A stretch of DNA of 64,000 nucleotides, from contig SDOX01000009.1 of NCBI GenBank assembly GCA_004565275.1, positions 520,007-584,006 on the forward strand, written 5' to 3'. The position numbers were made by a program, and so were the translations under genes. The notes beneath the pieces were generated by a model, which was not told the origin of the DNA, searched no databases, and worked only from the letters and a program-made list of their open reading frames with translations. This stretch comes from Nannochloropsis salina CCMP1776 (lineage: Eukaryota; Sar; Eustigmatophyceae; Eustigmatales; Monodopsidaceae). Shown piece by piece: positions 42,939-52,999 of this stretch (the stretch's first letter is position 1; each line of letters starts with the position of its first letter).

Positions 42939-45628
42939 CTACATGATACTGCAGCTTTCCCGTTTGCTGGACTTCTGCATGTGACCGTTTCGGTTTGTGA
43001 CGTCCTTCAGGCGGCTTGTCTCTGCAAAGGCCACGGGAGAGGACGCAGATCCTGACTTGGATGCGTGCGAGGGTTCAATGCTTTCATCCCTGGCTTGCCG
43101 TACGGGCGAAAACGCTGAGAGCGCTGCCATTCCCGAAATCAGGGCACTCGGGGACTGATCTGAGGATGGCGAGCTTGAAGCATCGCCGTCTGTGGGTAGT
43201 CCGACATTCAACCCCTCGCAGGGGCTCCCCCTCGTGCTACCACTCAAGCTTGTCTTCTTCCTGCTGATGGGGCTCATTTTAGTCCAACTTCCTACCATGC
43301 TTCTGCTTTTTTGATGGACAGTTGACTGTCCGCTAGGGCTTGTCTCCAAGCCGCCGCTGCCCAGGGACGAAAAGGAAGAGAAAATTGCCGGTGGCAGGAA
43401 AAGCGGTGACGGCGCATACGATGGGCGCCTTTCATCGCTGCTACGACTCAAGTCCTGATTTGGGTCTGGGCTCTTGGTATCTGAGGAGCGGCTGTGGTCG
43501 GGTGACTGGGCGGGAGAAACACCGTGCGAGGGGGTGGGGGAGTAGATGCGGTTAAGAGAGGCCCGAGCCTCACGCAGGCGTTTGGTCAAACGCCTTTTCA
43601 GTCTATTGACAAGGACGAAGTTGTTCACCGACTGGATGGCGCCGTCGATTTCGTCGGCAGAGACCTGGACAGTCGGGAAAGAGTACGCGTGGGCGCGCAA
43701 TGTAGAATGGTGTCTCGCAGAAGTCGGGGAAGGAGGGCTCACAGGCAAAAGCGCACAGGGCCTCGCTTCGCTTTGATCCGGGTCCACGGTTACTATCGGA
43801 GGGAGATTGGCGTCTGTTATGCCCTCGTCCTCGCCTTTCCCTGCCCGTGTTCCATGTTCTTCCTCCTCGTCAGCAAGCTGCACCCACGGGTGATCCAGAG
43901 CCTGCCCCACCGTGATCCGTTCCCGCGGCAATTTCTGGAGAAAACTTTGCAACAAGTCTTGCACTTCGGAGCTTACTTGTCTCTCTTCAAGAGGAAAATC
44001 AAGCTCCTTGTCTCGAATGGCTTCAAAAAGCACCTCGGGCGAGTCTTCCTGGAAAGGGAGCTTCCCGAACATAAAGGCCCAGAGACAGACCCCGGCCGCC
44101 CACACGTCGCAGCTGTAACCTGAAAATGTCGCTCCCTGCTCGCACATTTCAGGTGCCCAGAAGCTCCATGTTCCGTCGGATTTATGCAAGAGCCCTCGGG
44201 ATGACGATCGATACAGGTAATGGAGCTGGTGCTCGTGCGAGGAGACGCTCGGGGACGTCGTCCCTGTCGCCAGCCCTTCCCTGCTTGCGCCAGCCCCGGC
44301 CTGGTCGTCCAGAGCCAAGATACGCGCTGCTTCCTCTTCGAAGTAGTGCGCGACACCGAAATCAGCTATTTTGCACCGGCCTCCGCGGCCCACCAGCACG
44401 TTCTCGGGCTTCAGGTCTCGGTGGGCAATATGATGCACGTGTAGGTAGACGAGCCCCGCCAACATATCGCTCAGCACTCTCGCGGCGTGGACCTCATTCA
44501 AAACGCCCATTCCATCAGAAGACCGAGTACACACGTACCGACGCTCCTCCGCGTCAAAGTCCATGATCGGGCCGCCGGGCACGTATTCGAGCACCAAGTA
44601 CAAGGCGTCCTGGCTGGCATCGTCGATGACCTCATAAAGGCTGACGAGGTGGGGATGGATCAGTTTCTTCATGATGGCGATCTCCCGCTGGACCTTGTCC
44701 AGATCCGTGGTCAAACTCATTCGCCCCTCTCGATTTCGCCCAAAATTTTTTCTCCGCAGAAGCAGAGATTTGGAAAAGACCTGAGTCGGAGATCACGATA
44801 GGAAGGTGAGGGCGATGCTTTGCGTCGCAGTGCAGGCCGCGTACTGGCACGTACCTTGATTGCATAGAGATCTTTGGCGTCTTTGTCTGCTTCCTCGTCC
44901 ATGGGAATAGGGGAGGGCGTGTAAGACCGAGACTCCTCGCTTGTGGGCGAGACGCCCCGTGGTGGAGAGGGACTCGCCTCTTCGCGTCTTGCCTTGGGGG
45001 AGCCTGTGCCGCTGACGAGCGAGTGGTACTCGCCTGAACCCGTTGCCATTGACTGGAAGGTTGGGTCGGGGATGGAAGGATATTGACGCTTGCAAAGCTT
45101 GACTTCTGCGAATGCGCCCCTCCCGAGCTCCTTTATTATGGCGTACTGGTTTACATTCATTAGTCCCCCCAATTCATCCTTTGTGATGGCTGCCGTTTTC
45201 GTATCCCGGGGCATCAAAGCGTCATGCCCACGGGCTTTGCGCTCGTCGTCGAGTGTTTGAAGGTGTCGAAGGACGTCAGCACTACGTCGTGTGGCTCGAG
45301 TCCGGTCACGACGGAATTCATCCCCGGAATAGGAGGCCGATCCGAGGTGGAGGGGTAAGGATGTAGGCGAGCTACATACATCGCCATGATGGCTTGGGAA
45401 AAAAGGGTTGTGCGGTGGAGATGCTAATGAGGTAGTTTTGATAGCGATTGGTGATGTGAAACTTTGCCGCGTATCCCTGTTTCCAGACGGCATCGGAGAC
45501 ATAAGTGCAACGCCCGCCTTCATAAATTTGGTGCTAAGAGGTCGAGACTGATATGAAGACGACAAAATTGGCTCGCGGCTTTCATTTTTTGTCTTTGATA
45601 GCTCGGCATCCACCGTGTCATCTGCCAT
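42939..45628 (-). CDS. CaMKK-like Ser/Thr protein kinase with inserts in the N-lobe and activation segment
   Basis: Two exons, 45628-44855 and 44780-42939, separated by a 74-nt intron, give 871 residues. The splice joins DLYAIK to VFSKSLLLRRKNFGRN exactly at the ATP-binding lysine. Kinase marks: glycine loop GRGAFAEV (169-176), Lys258, QREIAIMKKLIHPHLVSLYE, HRDLKPEN (378-385), DFGVAHYF (398-405), and APE (467-469). The RKNFGRN stretch after VAIK and the EIAIMKKL block resemble CaMKK (calcium/calmodulin-dependent kinase kinase), which phosphorylates CaMK and AMPK/SnRK1. Unusual are a Ser/Pro-rich insert of about 70 residues between the glycine loop and Lys258, and about 40 extra residues between DFG and APE. 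The 400-residue C-terminal tail is Ser/Pro-rich; no calmodulin-binding helix is clear. An upstream in-frame ATG (45751) is less likely. Confidence 0.82.
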
Positions 45629-46315
45629 GGTTTCCTGTTGATTGAGGAGGGGGATATGCCCCTCAGGTGAAATAATCACAAGCCAAATTGCATTTTCCCA
45701 AACTTTCTTATGTATACTCGTGGCATAGTACAGGACCACAGGTTTCGACATTTTGTTTCAATGACCATTTTTGGTATCGGGAAGCGGACACGGTAGCGCA
45801 AGGGAGGCTGGACTTTCAACCGTTTCTTGCGTCCGTTAACGCCCGTTACGAGGAAGCGATTTGTGATGGAAAAGGGCCCCTCGGTTTCAAACACCCAGGA
45901 GGGTTAGAGATGACAATTATGGGGCTTCGTATCTTACGATTGTATCCAAGTATTGACAGAGGATTTCTGCGACGTATTTTGCAGTTGAATTTCGTCCATT
46001 TAAAGAATTAGAAAGCGAGGCATAGTCAACGCCAACCTCCCCCATAAACGAAAGTCAAGGTCTGTGATTGCTTTATCTGACCCTATTAGGAGAGGTAAAG
46101 AAGAATAAGTGTTTGTATTTACACAATATGATAAGGTAGATCCAATCATTATCTAAAACCAGCTGAACTCTGGGTAACTCCGACAGCAGTGCGGAAATGC
46201 CGTTATCTCTCAAGGCAAAGGGATATATCCACGCGCCTGAAATTGCGGACGCGTAAAGGGCACGAACATTACCCCCACCTTGCCCTGCTTCAAATGTTCG
46301 GATCAACGTGTCAAC
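45629..46315. other. Intergenic region upstream of the kinase
   Basis: About 690 bp between two - strand genes. Holds the kinase promoter and the 3' end of the coiled-coil gene; no element recognised. Confidence 0.4.
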
Positions 46316-47445
46316 TCAAAATCCGAAAAAGTCACACATCGTCTGTATCACACGCTTTTCCCGCACGGCTTCGGGATCCAAATCGTTGAGATTTAGCGAC
46401 ACTACGTCGTTGCCCCCGACACTATTGGCACCTTTTTCTCCTCCTCTAACAACGCTGCTTCCTGTGGTGGCGGACCGCACCATGCCTCGAGCACCCCCAT
46501 TGATTTCTCCCTCTCGCATATTTGCTTGTGGAAGCGCACCCTTTGTCTGCGGGGCTCCAAGCGTAGTCGCCCCCCCGCCCGAAGCTCCCTGACCCCCTCC
46601 ACCCCCACCAGCGGTTCCTACTCCTCCAGCCGATGCCGACCGCGATTGCATAAATTCATACTTCTTCTGCAAAAACCCGTGAAGCTCGCGCTCAAGCCGT
46701 CGATTATTTTCGCGAAGTTTTTGCATGTGCAGCAGCTCTTTTTCGTAATGTCCCTTCCATTCATCGCGCTCCTAGAGTGAAATGAAGGAGCAAAATACAC
46801 AATCATGAGGATGTCCACACGCGAAAAGTATCGATTCTACACCTAGACACCTTCTGCAGGTGAGAGCCTTACTCCTACAAAGTATCCGTGAATTCACATA
46901 CCCGTCCTATATCAGCATGTTGCGCTTCCCAAAGCCGTTTATTTTCCACTGACTCTCTCTCAAGCTTCATTCTCTCCCGAGCCTGTTGCTCAAGGCGTCG
47001 TTCCAGGTCGATATTGATGCGCTCTAGCTCGTGAATCCGGCGTTGCTGTGACTGTTCGGATTTATAGAGGACAAGAAACGAGAAAAACAAAGGAATAAGG
47101 ACTATTTGTCTCCAGACAATCTCTGGCCGGCGGGAGAATCACGACATTTGCAACATGTCTCGCCACGCGGAAACAGGGATCATGCGGACCACTTCCTTGT
47201 GATCTGTCGTACATATCGTGTTCCCAGAAGGACAAGAGCATCGCTGGGGAAAATTATCCAATAATCCACCATTCTAAGCATTATCCAATCAGACGTACCT
47301 CGATGTAAGTGTTGAGTTCCTCGGTGTAGCTACCTCCGTTTCCGCCGGCCAAGCTGACCTCGCTCGTATCTTGACGTCCCGACCCAGTCGAATGAACGCG
47401 GTCAAAGAGCGGCCCCCGGAAGGAAACGGAATCCTTCGTATACAT
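46316..47445 (-). CDS. Small coiled-coil protein of unknown function
   Basis: Three exons, 47445-47299, 47051-46902 and 46771-46316, all in frame with GT-AG introns, give 250 residues. The start at 47445 (MYTKDSVSFRGPLFDR) is the simplest choice; a further ATG directly abutting a good GTGAGT donor at 47533-47535 would give an alternative split start. The middle third is a highly charged coiled coil (RIHELERINIDLERRLEQQ, then ERDEWKGHYEKELLHMQKLRE). A Gly-rich linker (GTAGGGGGGQGASGGG) follows, and a conserved-looking C-terminus contains NDVVSLNLNDLDPEAVREK. I do not recognise it. Upstream ORFs to 47941 might contain further 5' exons, not resolved. Confidence 0.62.
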
Positions 47446-48166
47446 TTGACATAATTATTTGAAACATTATGCATGCATATTCGATTTTGGAAGGTTTAAT
47501 TTCAATCGAATAGGTACACGTAGCTCACTCACCATTTTATATGTTGCCGGCTCGTGGTTAATTTGAAGTACTCATAAATCCACCCACAGGCATCAAGCAC
47601 TGTACCTGCATGTTGCATGAACTTGATATGAAAGGAGTACAATGTCTCTCGAAAGCAGTGACGCGCTACATAGGCGCCATACGCACCCTCCCTGATGATC
47701 CTTCTAGGCACAGGCGGCCGCCTCGCCGAGAGCGAGAGGAGCCCGAAATTGTGTTCTCTCCACCGTCTTGCGTTAGTCTGCGTGAAAATTTTTGCTCGCG
47801 GTTCTCATTAAAAAATGAAGGGTCAGGTGTGAAGCAAAAGTGGAAGAGCAAGTCTTGTGGCAACAACGGGAGCCTTCTTCCCATACCTTCCGACGAGGGG
47901 TCTCTGCAGATCATACGGCCAGTGGCGGTATGCGATTCCACATCCGATCGATCGTTTGATCCGCATTCAAATTACACATTTGAGTCATTTATTGCACGTT
48001 ATAGATGTCAGATGAGTCTCATGCTATAATTCTCACCTCTCACCCGCTTCACCTGCTTTATTCATCTTTATCGTCACTTTTGCATGTCTCGCTCTATGCA
48101 GATAGTATGCGCAATTTACGGTCCCCCTTTACACTATCCCTGATTTTGCCCTAACCTCTGGCCACC
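47446..48166. other. Intergenic region upstream of the coiled-coil gene
   Basis: About 720 bp between two - strand genes. ORFs on both strands (47610-48029 + and 47666-47941 -) overlap each other and lack family resemblance; the minus one could contain an unrecognised 5' exon. Confidence 0.35.
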
Positions 48167-50593
48167 TCAGGCCACGTAATTGTACACAGACGGGTTGATG
48201 TCGTCCCGACAGAGGTAGTCGCGCTCGATCAGGCTCTCCAATCGCCTTTTCACATCCACCGGTACCACTGAAAATTTAAGCTGTCCGAACAACTCACTCA
48301 ACAACAAGTTGTGCGACAATTTCTTGCGGGCTTTCATAATCCTCACGATCGCTGCGTCGATTTGGTACTGCCTGTCCCTGTGCACCTCGGCGTGAGTTTT
48401 GTCGTTCTCTTCCACCGTTTCCTTCAGCTGAATGGTATTAATCTTGATGCGGTACAGCTTGTGGGTGAAGCCCGCATTCAAGCTGAAGACATCGTTGTCC
48501 TCCACGTCCTTGCCCTTGGGCTCCTTCTGTAAGACCCGCTGATTGATCTTCCCGCACGCCAAAGATTGCAATGTCCGCCGGAGCTCCCCATCCTCAATCC
48601 GCGTTGCTGCTTTGATGTCCGTGAAGGCCACCCGAGGGGACTCTCCGTCATTGAAGCACAAGAGCACAATTGCCTGGAAAAAGGAGACGGAGAGCTCTTT
48701 GGTCCCCAGGGGGAATCTCGCTTTAATAACGCAGGTGCCCAGCGAGTGCTGCCATAGGAGCCGGCGACCCTGGTACTTCCCCGTGTAGTAGGCCGAGAAG
48801 CGGGCCATGTGTGGCTCCAAGACGGGCGGGACAACCACATCGCTCGATGGGTAGGCCGGCCAATACCCGGTGGTGAGCACGTGCACACTCGTCTCCACCT
48901 CCCTCCCCCCCTCCCTCCCCCCCTCCCTCCCGCCCGCCTTCTCCCCGGCGGCCGTCGTCCCCAGAAACTGGGCGTAGTTCCCCATCAGCTCTCGAGACAG
49001 GTCCATGTCCTTGAACATTCCCTCGAACTTGTTGGTAAAGGTGGCGCCACACTCCGCCTTGAGCTTGGCCACCATGCTCCTCTCCAAATCTGCCGAGGCG
49101 CTCCGGCCCAGGAGCAAGCGCTTGGCTAGATCCTTCTTGTAGAAGGCCTCGAAGACGTCTTTGGACCCCACGTAGCGGAAGAGGACCATGACCCTGTCCA
49201 ACAACCCCTCCATCTCCCCCTCGCTCACGCCTTTCTCCCCCTTCAGTTTCGCGTCCAGGAACTTGGCGAGAAGCTCCGCGGGCCGGCTCGGCCGCACGTT
49301 CAGAGCGAACTCAAATCCATCTTTCATGGCGGCCAGACAGGCGGGATTCGAGCGCCCGCCCAGCGCCTCCGACAAGATCACGTCACACTTGTTCTTGAAA
49401 GCCAGGAGGTCCTCGATCATCTCCTTTTCGCGCGCATCGTCCCCTACCAGCTCCCCTCCCCTTCGGCGGATGTACGCATTGAAAGCCGCCTTCAGCTCCT
49501 CCGCGCCCCCTGGCTTCCGGCACGCGAGTTGGTACAATCGCCGAACGTCCTCCACACGCTGCGCATCCATCAGGGGGGTCAAGCCCTTGTCGATCAGGGC
49601 CGTGACGTGAGGGGCCAAGAGCCTTGACTCCACGGCTGTGATCAGGGCTTTGCGGGTGCCTGGCTCCAGATAGTGTACCACGGACTCCTCCGCCTCCCCC
49701 AAGCGGCGCTCTACGTGCAGGAGGAAGGCCACCACGTCCAGACTCTCCATCTTCTTCGTTCCTTCCACAGCGAAGTACCGCTCTGTATCCTCCAAGAAGG
49801 CCCTCAAGAAGAGGGGTTTGTAGAGACCCAAGCTTCCCAGCATCCTCACCAACGACCGCAGCAAGGCTAGATTGACCGCCTCCCCATTACGCTGCCGCTC
49901 CATCACCCTCAACATCCCCTTGACGATCTTTATGTCCAATCCTGTATTTCCAGCCACCCCTCCTTCGCCCGCTCCCGCGGCTGCGGCTTGGACTCCCCCC
50001 GCCGCCCCCGGTCGCTGTAGCCCCCTCCCTTGCGCCGCCAGCTCCAGTCGAAAAAGGGTCAGGCCCATCTCCCAGATCGGTTGCAGCGCCGATGTCTGCA
50101 TCACAAAACTCCGATCCATGTACAAAAAGATGTTCCGGATGGTAAGCATGTGCTCGCAGTGGTCCTGCCACACGTCGTCCACTTTGGCCAAGAACAAAGC
50201 CGGATCCATTAAGCCCTCCACGCCCCCCGATGCCAGGGACCCCACCACTGCAGCCACGTGTCGGGCACATTCCATGCGCAGACGCTCATACAATCGGGCC
50301 CCCATTTTGTGTACGCATAAATTTTCCACGGCCCTATAAAGTTCCTCGTAGCTGATAGCTACTGCTGTCTTGCTTTGCACCGCCACCACTGCCTGTCTCA
50401 GAACCTCCCAGGTCGCATCTTCAAAGTTTTCCGGTAGCTTTGGTTGGACTTTAAACGGTCGAATCACCATTTTCTTATTCGATCCCCCTGCGGCCCCATT
50501 GTTGCCGCGGTTGTTGCCTTGGACGGTCGCATTTCGGCTAGACATGACTAAGCCTGCCGGCCGCGATTGCGAGGACGACGCCGCCGCCGACAT
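48167..50593 (-). CDS. CUL4: Cullin-4 (scaffold of CRL4 ubiquitin ligases)
   Basis: 808 residues, intronless. CUL4 bridges the DDB1 adaptor and RBX1 in nuclear E3 ligases acting on chromatin, repair and replication. The N-terminal helix PKLPENFEDATWEVLRQAV with SYEELYRAVENLCVHK, and the following DDVWQDHCEHMLTIRNIFLYMDRSFV, match CUL4 rather than CUL1/3. The cullin-homology domain has DVFEAFYKKDLAKRLLLGRSAS and the C-terminal winged helix RIMKARKKLSHNLL, whose Lys is the presumed neddylation site, ending NPSVYNYVA. A GGREGGREGGRE insert encoded by a 12-bp repeat lies at about 48898-48937, in a loop after the RBX-binding region. A Gly-rich leader precedes the first helix, as in metazoan CUL4B. 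Divergent from RPL4. Confidence 0.93.
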   Translation of the reverse strand: MSAAASSSQSRPAGLVMSSRNATVQGNNRGNNGAAGGSNKKMVIRPFKVQPKLPENFEDATWEVLRQAVVAVQSKTAVAISYEELYRAVENLCVHKMGARLYERLRMECARHVAAVVGSLASGGVEGLMDPALFLAKVDDVWQDHCEHMLTIRNIFLYMDRSFVMQTSALQPIWEMGLTLFRLELAAQGRGLQRPGAAGGVQAAAAGAGEGGVAGNTGLDIKIVKGMLRVMERQRNGEAVNLALLRSLVRMLGSLGLYKPLFLRAFLEDTERYFAVEGTKKMESLDVVAFLLHVERRLGEAEESVVHYLEPGTRKALITAVESRLLAPHVTALIDKGLTPLMDAQRVEDVRRLYQLACRKPGGAEELKAAFNAYIRRRGGELVGDDAREKEMIEDLLAFKNKCDVILSEALGGRSNPACLAAMKDGFEFALNVRPSRPAELLAKFLDAKLKGEKGVSEGEMEGLLDRVMVLFRYVGSKDVFEAFYKKDLAKRLLLGRSASADLERSMVAKLKAECGATFTNKFEGMFKDMDLSRELMGNYAQFLGTTAAGEKAGGREGGREGGREVETSVHVLTTGYWPAYPSSDVVVPPVLEPHMARFSAYYTGKYQGRRLLWQHSLGTCVIKARFPLGTKELSVSFFQAIVLLCFNDGESPRVAFTDIKAATRIEDGELRRTLQSLACGKINQRVLQKEPKGKDVEDNDVFSLNAGFTHKLYRIKINTIQLKETVEENDKTHAEVHRDRQYQIDAAIVRIMKARKKLSHNLLLSELFGQLKFSVVPVDVKRRLESLIERDYLCRDDINPSVYNYVA
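48898..48937 (-). repeat. Microsatellite encoding (GGRE)3 inside cullin-4
   Basis: About three copies of a CCCTCCCTCCCC-like 12-bp unit (plus strand) encode repeated Gly-Gly-Arg-Glu. It is an in-frame expansion within a conserved protein. Confidence 0.75.
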
Positions 50594-51234
50594 CCCGCTT
50601 GATGATGAATGCCTCGAGAAGGGTCTGAACGCTACAGAAAAGAATCTACCTAGAATGTAATCAAGGGGGGGAAGTGAGGTCGGAGAAGAGCTAAGACAAG
50701 AATTATCAGGTCCTCATTACGAGAAAGTCTCCGCAGCCAAATCTTCTTTTGAGTGCTTTCTATGGTATCACAGAGCAGCATATGATGGATGTAGAGCGTT
50801 CCACGATTGCCTATCAAGTTACGGGGCAGGACGCAGTCCTCCAAAAGAGCAGCAAGGCCTTTCTATGTTGCGCTTGCCTCCCCGTTCCTGCTCTCCTCTT
50901 CGATAGGTCTATGCGTCCAAGATTTACACAGATCTGTGGCAGCGATGACGCCATCCTTCTTCGTCGCCCCAATGGCTCTCAAGCGCCCTTGACCCTCAAT
51001 CCTCTTGGTGTGTGCAATGAACCAACATAAGCTTTTCGCATTTTCTTGTGTTTGCAAGAGATCTAACTGGGTTATGTGCATTTAGTACCAATGTGATGTG
51101 CCGAGCTGAGGACCGTGATGAACTTACGGCAGCCACTGATGCTCCTATCGCCTCCCACTCGCTTCTCTTTTGACAGACACACCTTATTTACACCTCATTT
51201 TAAAAATTATATTTGTGCACACACGTACAGCATT
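50594..51234. promoter_or_regulatory. Divergent intergenic region (CUL4 / RPL4)
   Basis: About 640 bp between opposite start codons; should contain both promoters. No known ribosomal-protein promoter motif could be identified by eye. Confidence 0.4.
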
Positions 51235-52705
51235 ATGGCTGCCGCACGACCCCAGGTCTCCGTCTACAATGTTGAAGGTGCTTCCGTGGCGGAAGTACCC
51301 CTTCCCGCTGTGCTCACGGTGAGTGAAGACAAGAGAGAGAGGAAGGTGGATGGTGGCGAGTCCACTTTTTACTAGTTGTGCGTCGATCATACGTAATATA
51401 TGGTTTAAGTTATTCACAATGTATAATTGCAACGATTCCTTTCATACGCTTGGAAGAGAGTGCCTCTCCGCGCTTTTTTTACGACTCCTGATCAAGCACG
51501 CTCCTCTATGTCTTGTATGGCGCTTCTTTATTGAGACTTGTGATGAAAAATTCACGGTCTCTTTGATTTGCATGCAAGTATGTTACCATCTCATGCCTTG
51601 CCAATCGTCAAACCTCCCGTACTCTATCCTCCCTTGGCCCCAGGCTCCCATCCGTCCCGACGTGGTCAATTTCGTCTTCACCGGTCTGAACAAGAACCAC
51701 CGCCAGCCCTACGCCGTATCCGAGAAGGCTGGCCACCAAACCTCAGCTGAATCGTGGGGCACAGGTCGTGCCGTGGCACGAATCCCCCGTGTGGGTGGAG
51801 GCGGCACCCAACGGTCCGGGCAAGGTGCCTTTGGGAACATGTGCCGGAGCGGACGCATGTTCGCACCCACGAAGATCTGGCGCCGCTGGCACCGCAAGAT
51901 CAACATCACCCAGAAGCGGTATGCCGTGGCTTCGGCGCTGGCAGCTTCGGCCGTGCCGGCGTTGGTCATGGCCCGCGGCCACCGGGTGGATGGAGTGGCG
52001 GAGATCCCTTTCGTATTGGACGAATCCTTCGCCAAGGTGGACAAGACAGCGCAGGCGGTCAAGGTCTTGGGCGCCCTGGGTGTGGGCCCGGAGCTGGACA
52101 AGAGCAAGGACTCGAAGAAGATCCGCGCTGGGAAAGGGAAGATGCGAAACCGGCGGTACGTTCTGCGCCGAGGCCCCCTGGTCATTTACTCAACAGGGGA
52201 GGAAGGAGTGGTCAAGGCCGTGCGCAACATCGTGGGGGTGGAGGCCGCCCATGTGGACCGACTGAACCTGCTCCAGCTGGCCCCCGGAGGCCACTTGGGT
52301 CGCTTTTGCATCTGGACCCGCGGTGCGTTCGAGCGCTTGGACGCCGTCTTCGGGACGCAGACCGAGAAGAGCCAAGTCAAGCTCGACTACGTGCTGCCCC
52401 GCGCCCCCATGGCCAACGCAGACTTGGCCCGTATCATCAACAGCGAGGAGGTGCAATCCGTGGTGCGACCTGCGGTGACAGAGACGGTGCGGCTGCCCCG
52501 CAAGAAGAACCCGCTCAAGAACCTCGCCGCCATGGTCCGTATGAATCCTTACGTGCTGGTGCACCGTCGTCAAGAGCTTAAGCGCATGGCCGCGGCGGCT
52601 GGCGCGAAGAAAGGAGGAAAGGAGAAGGATGAGAAGAAGGCGAGGAAGGCGGCGGGTCGGGCTTTCTACGAGCAGGCCTCTAAGGAAGGGGATATCAAGT
52701 TCTAA
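51235..52705 (+). CDS. RPL4: 60S ribosomal protein L4 (uL4)
   Basis: Two exons, 51235-51318 and 51644-52705, joined in phase across a 325-nt GT-AG intron, give 381 residues, within the eukaryotic uL4 range. Opens with [11 protein letters not shown], then the family signatures [73 protein letters not shown]-type block, [21 protein letters not shown], and a C-terminal RHRRQELKR-like basic region. uL4 lines the peptide exit tunnel with its long loop. The intron right after the short first exon is a common layout for ribosomal protein genes. The in-frame extension upstream of exon 2 is intronic. Confidence 0.96.
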
Positions 52706-52999
52706 GCGGGGCGGGGGGGTGCGAGGGGGGGAAATAGGGACTGGTGTGCGGTAGGCAGTGATGGGAGACGAGAGGTGAGGCTTCGATGAAGGTGCCCCTG
52801 CCTCATAACGGTCACGTCTAGCCAGGTCACCTCGTCTCAAAAGAGGGCCCCATGCATCGAAAGGAATGAAAGAATTTCTCAGGCACGTGTCAGGAGCGTG
52901 AGTCCTGGTGCATTCGCCAGTATCTAGTTTCTGTGACATCGCTCGTTCCAAGCCGATCCCTCATTCTCTTCGAAACGCGTGCCCGCTTCTTCCTCCGTG
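52706..52999. other. Short convergent 3' spacer
   Basis: About 290 bp between RPL4 (+) and the FSH-type hydrolase (-); nothing seen. Confidence 0.5.

Noticed and set aside
51323-51643. In-frame extension upstream of RPL4 exon 2
   Set aside because: It corresponds to the intron; AT-rich sequence, while the ATG in the 84-nt first exon joins in phase and gives the known uL4 N-terminus.
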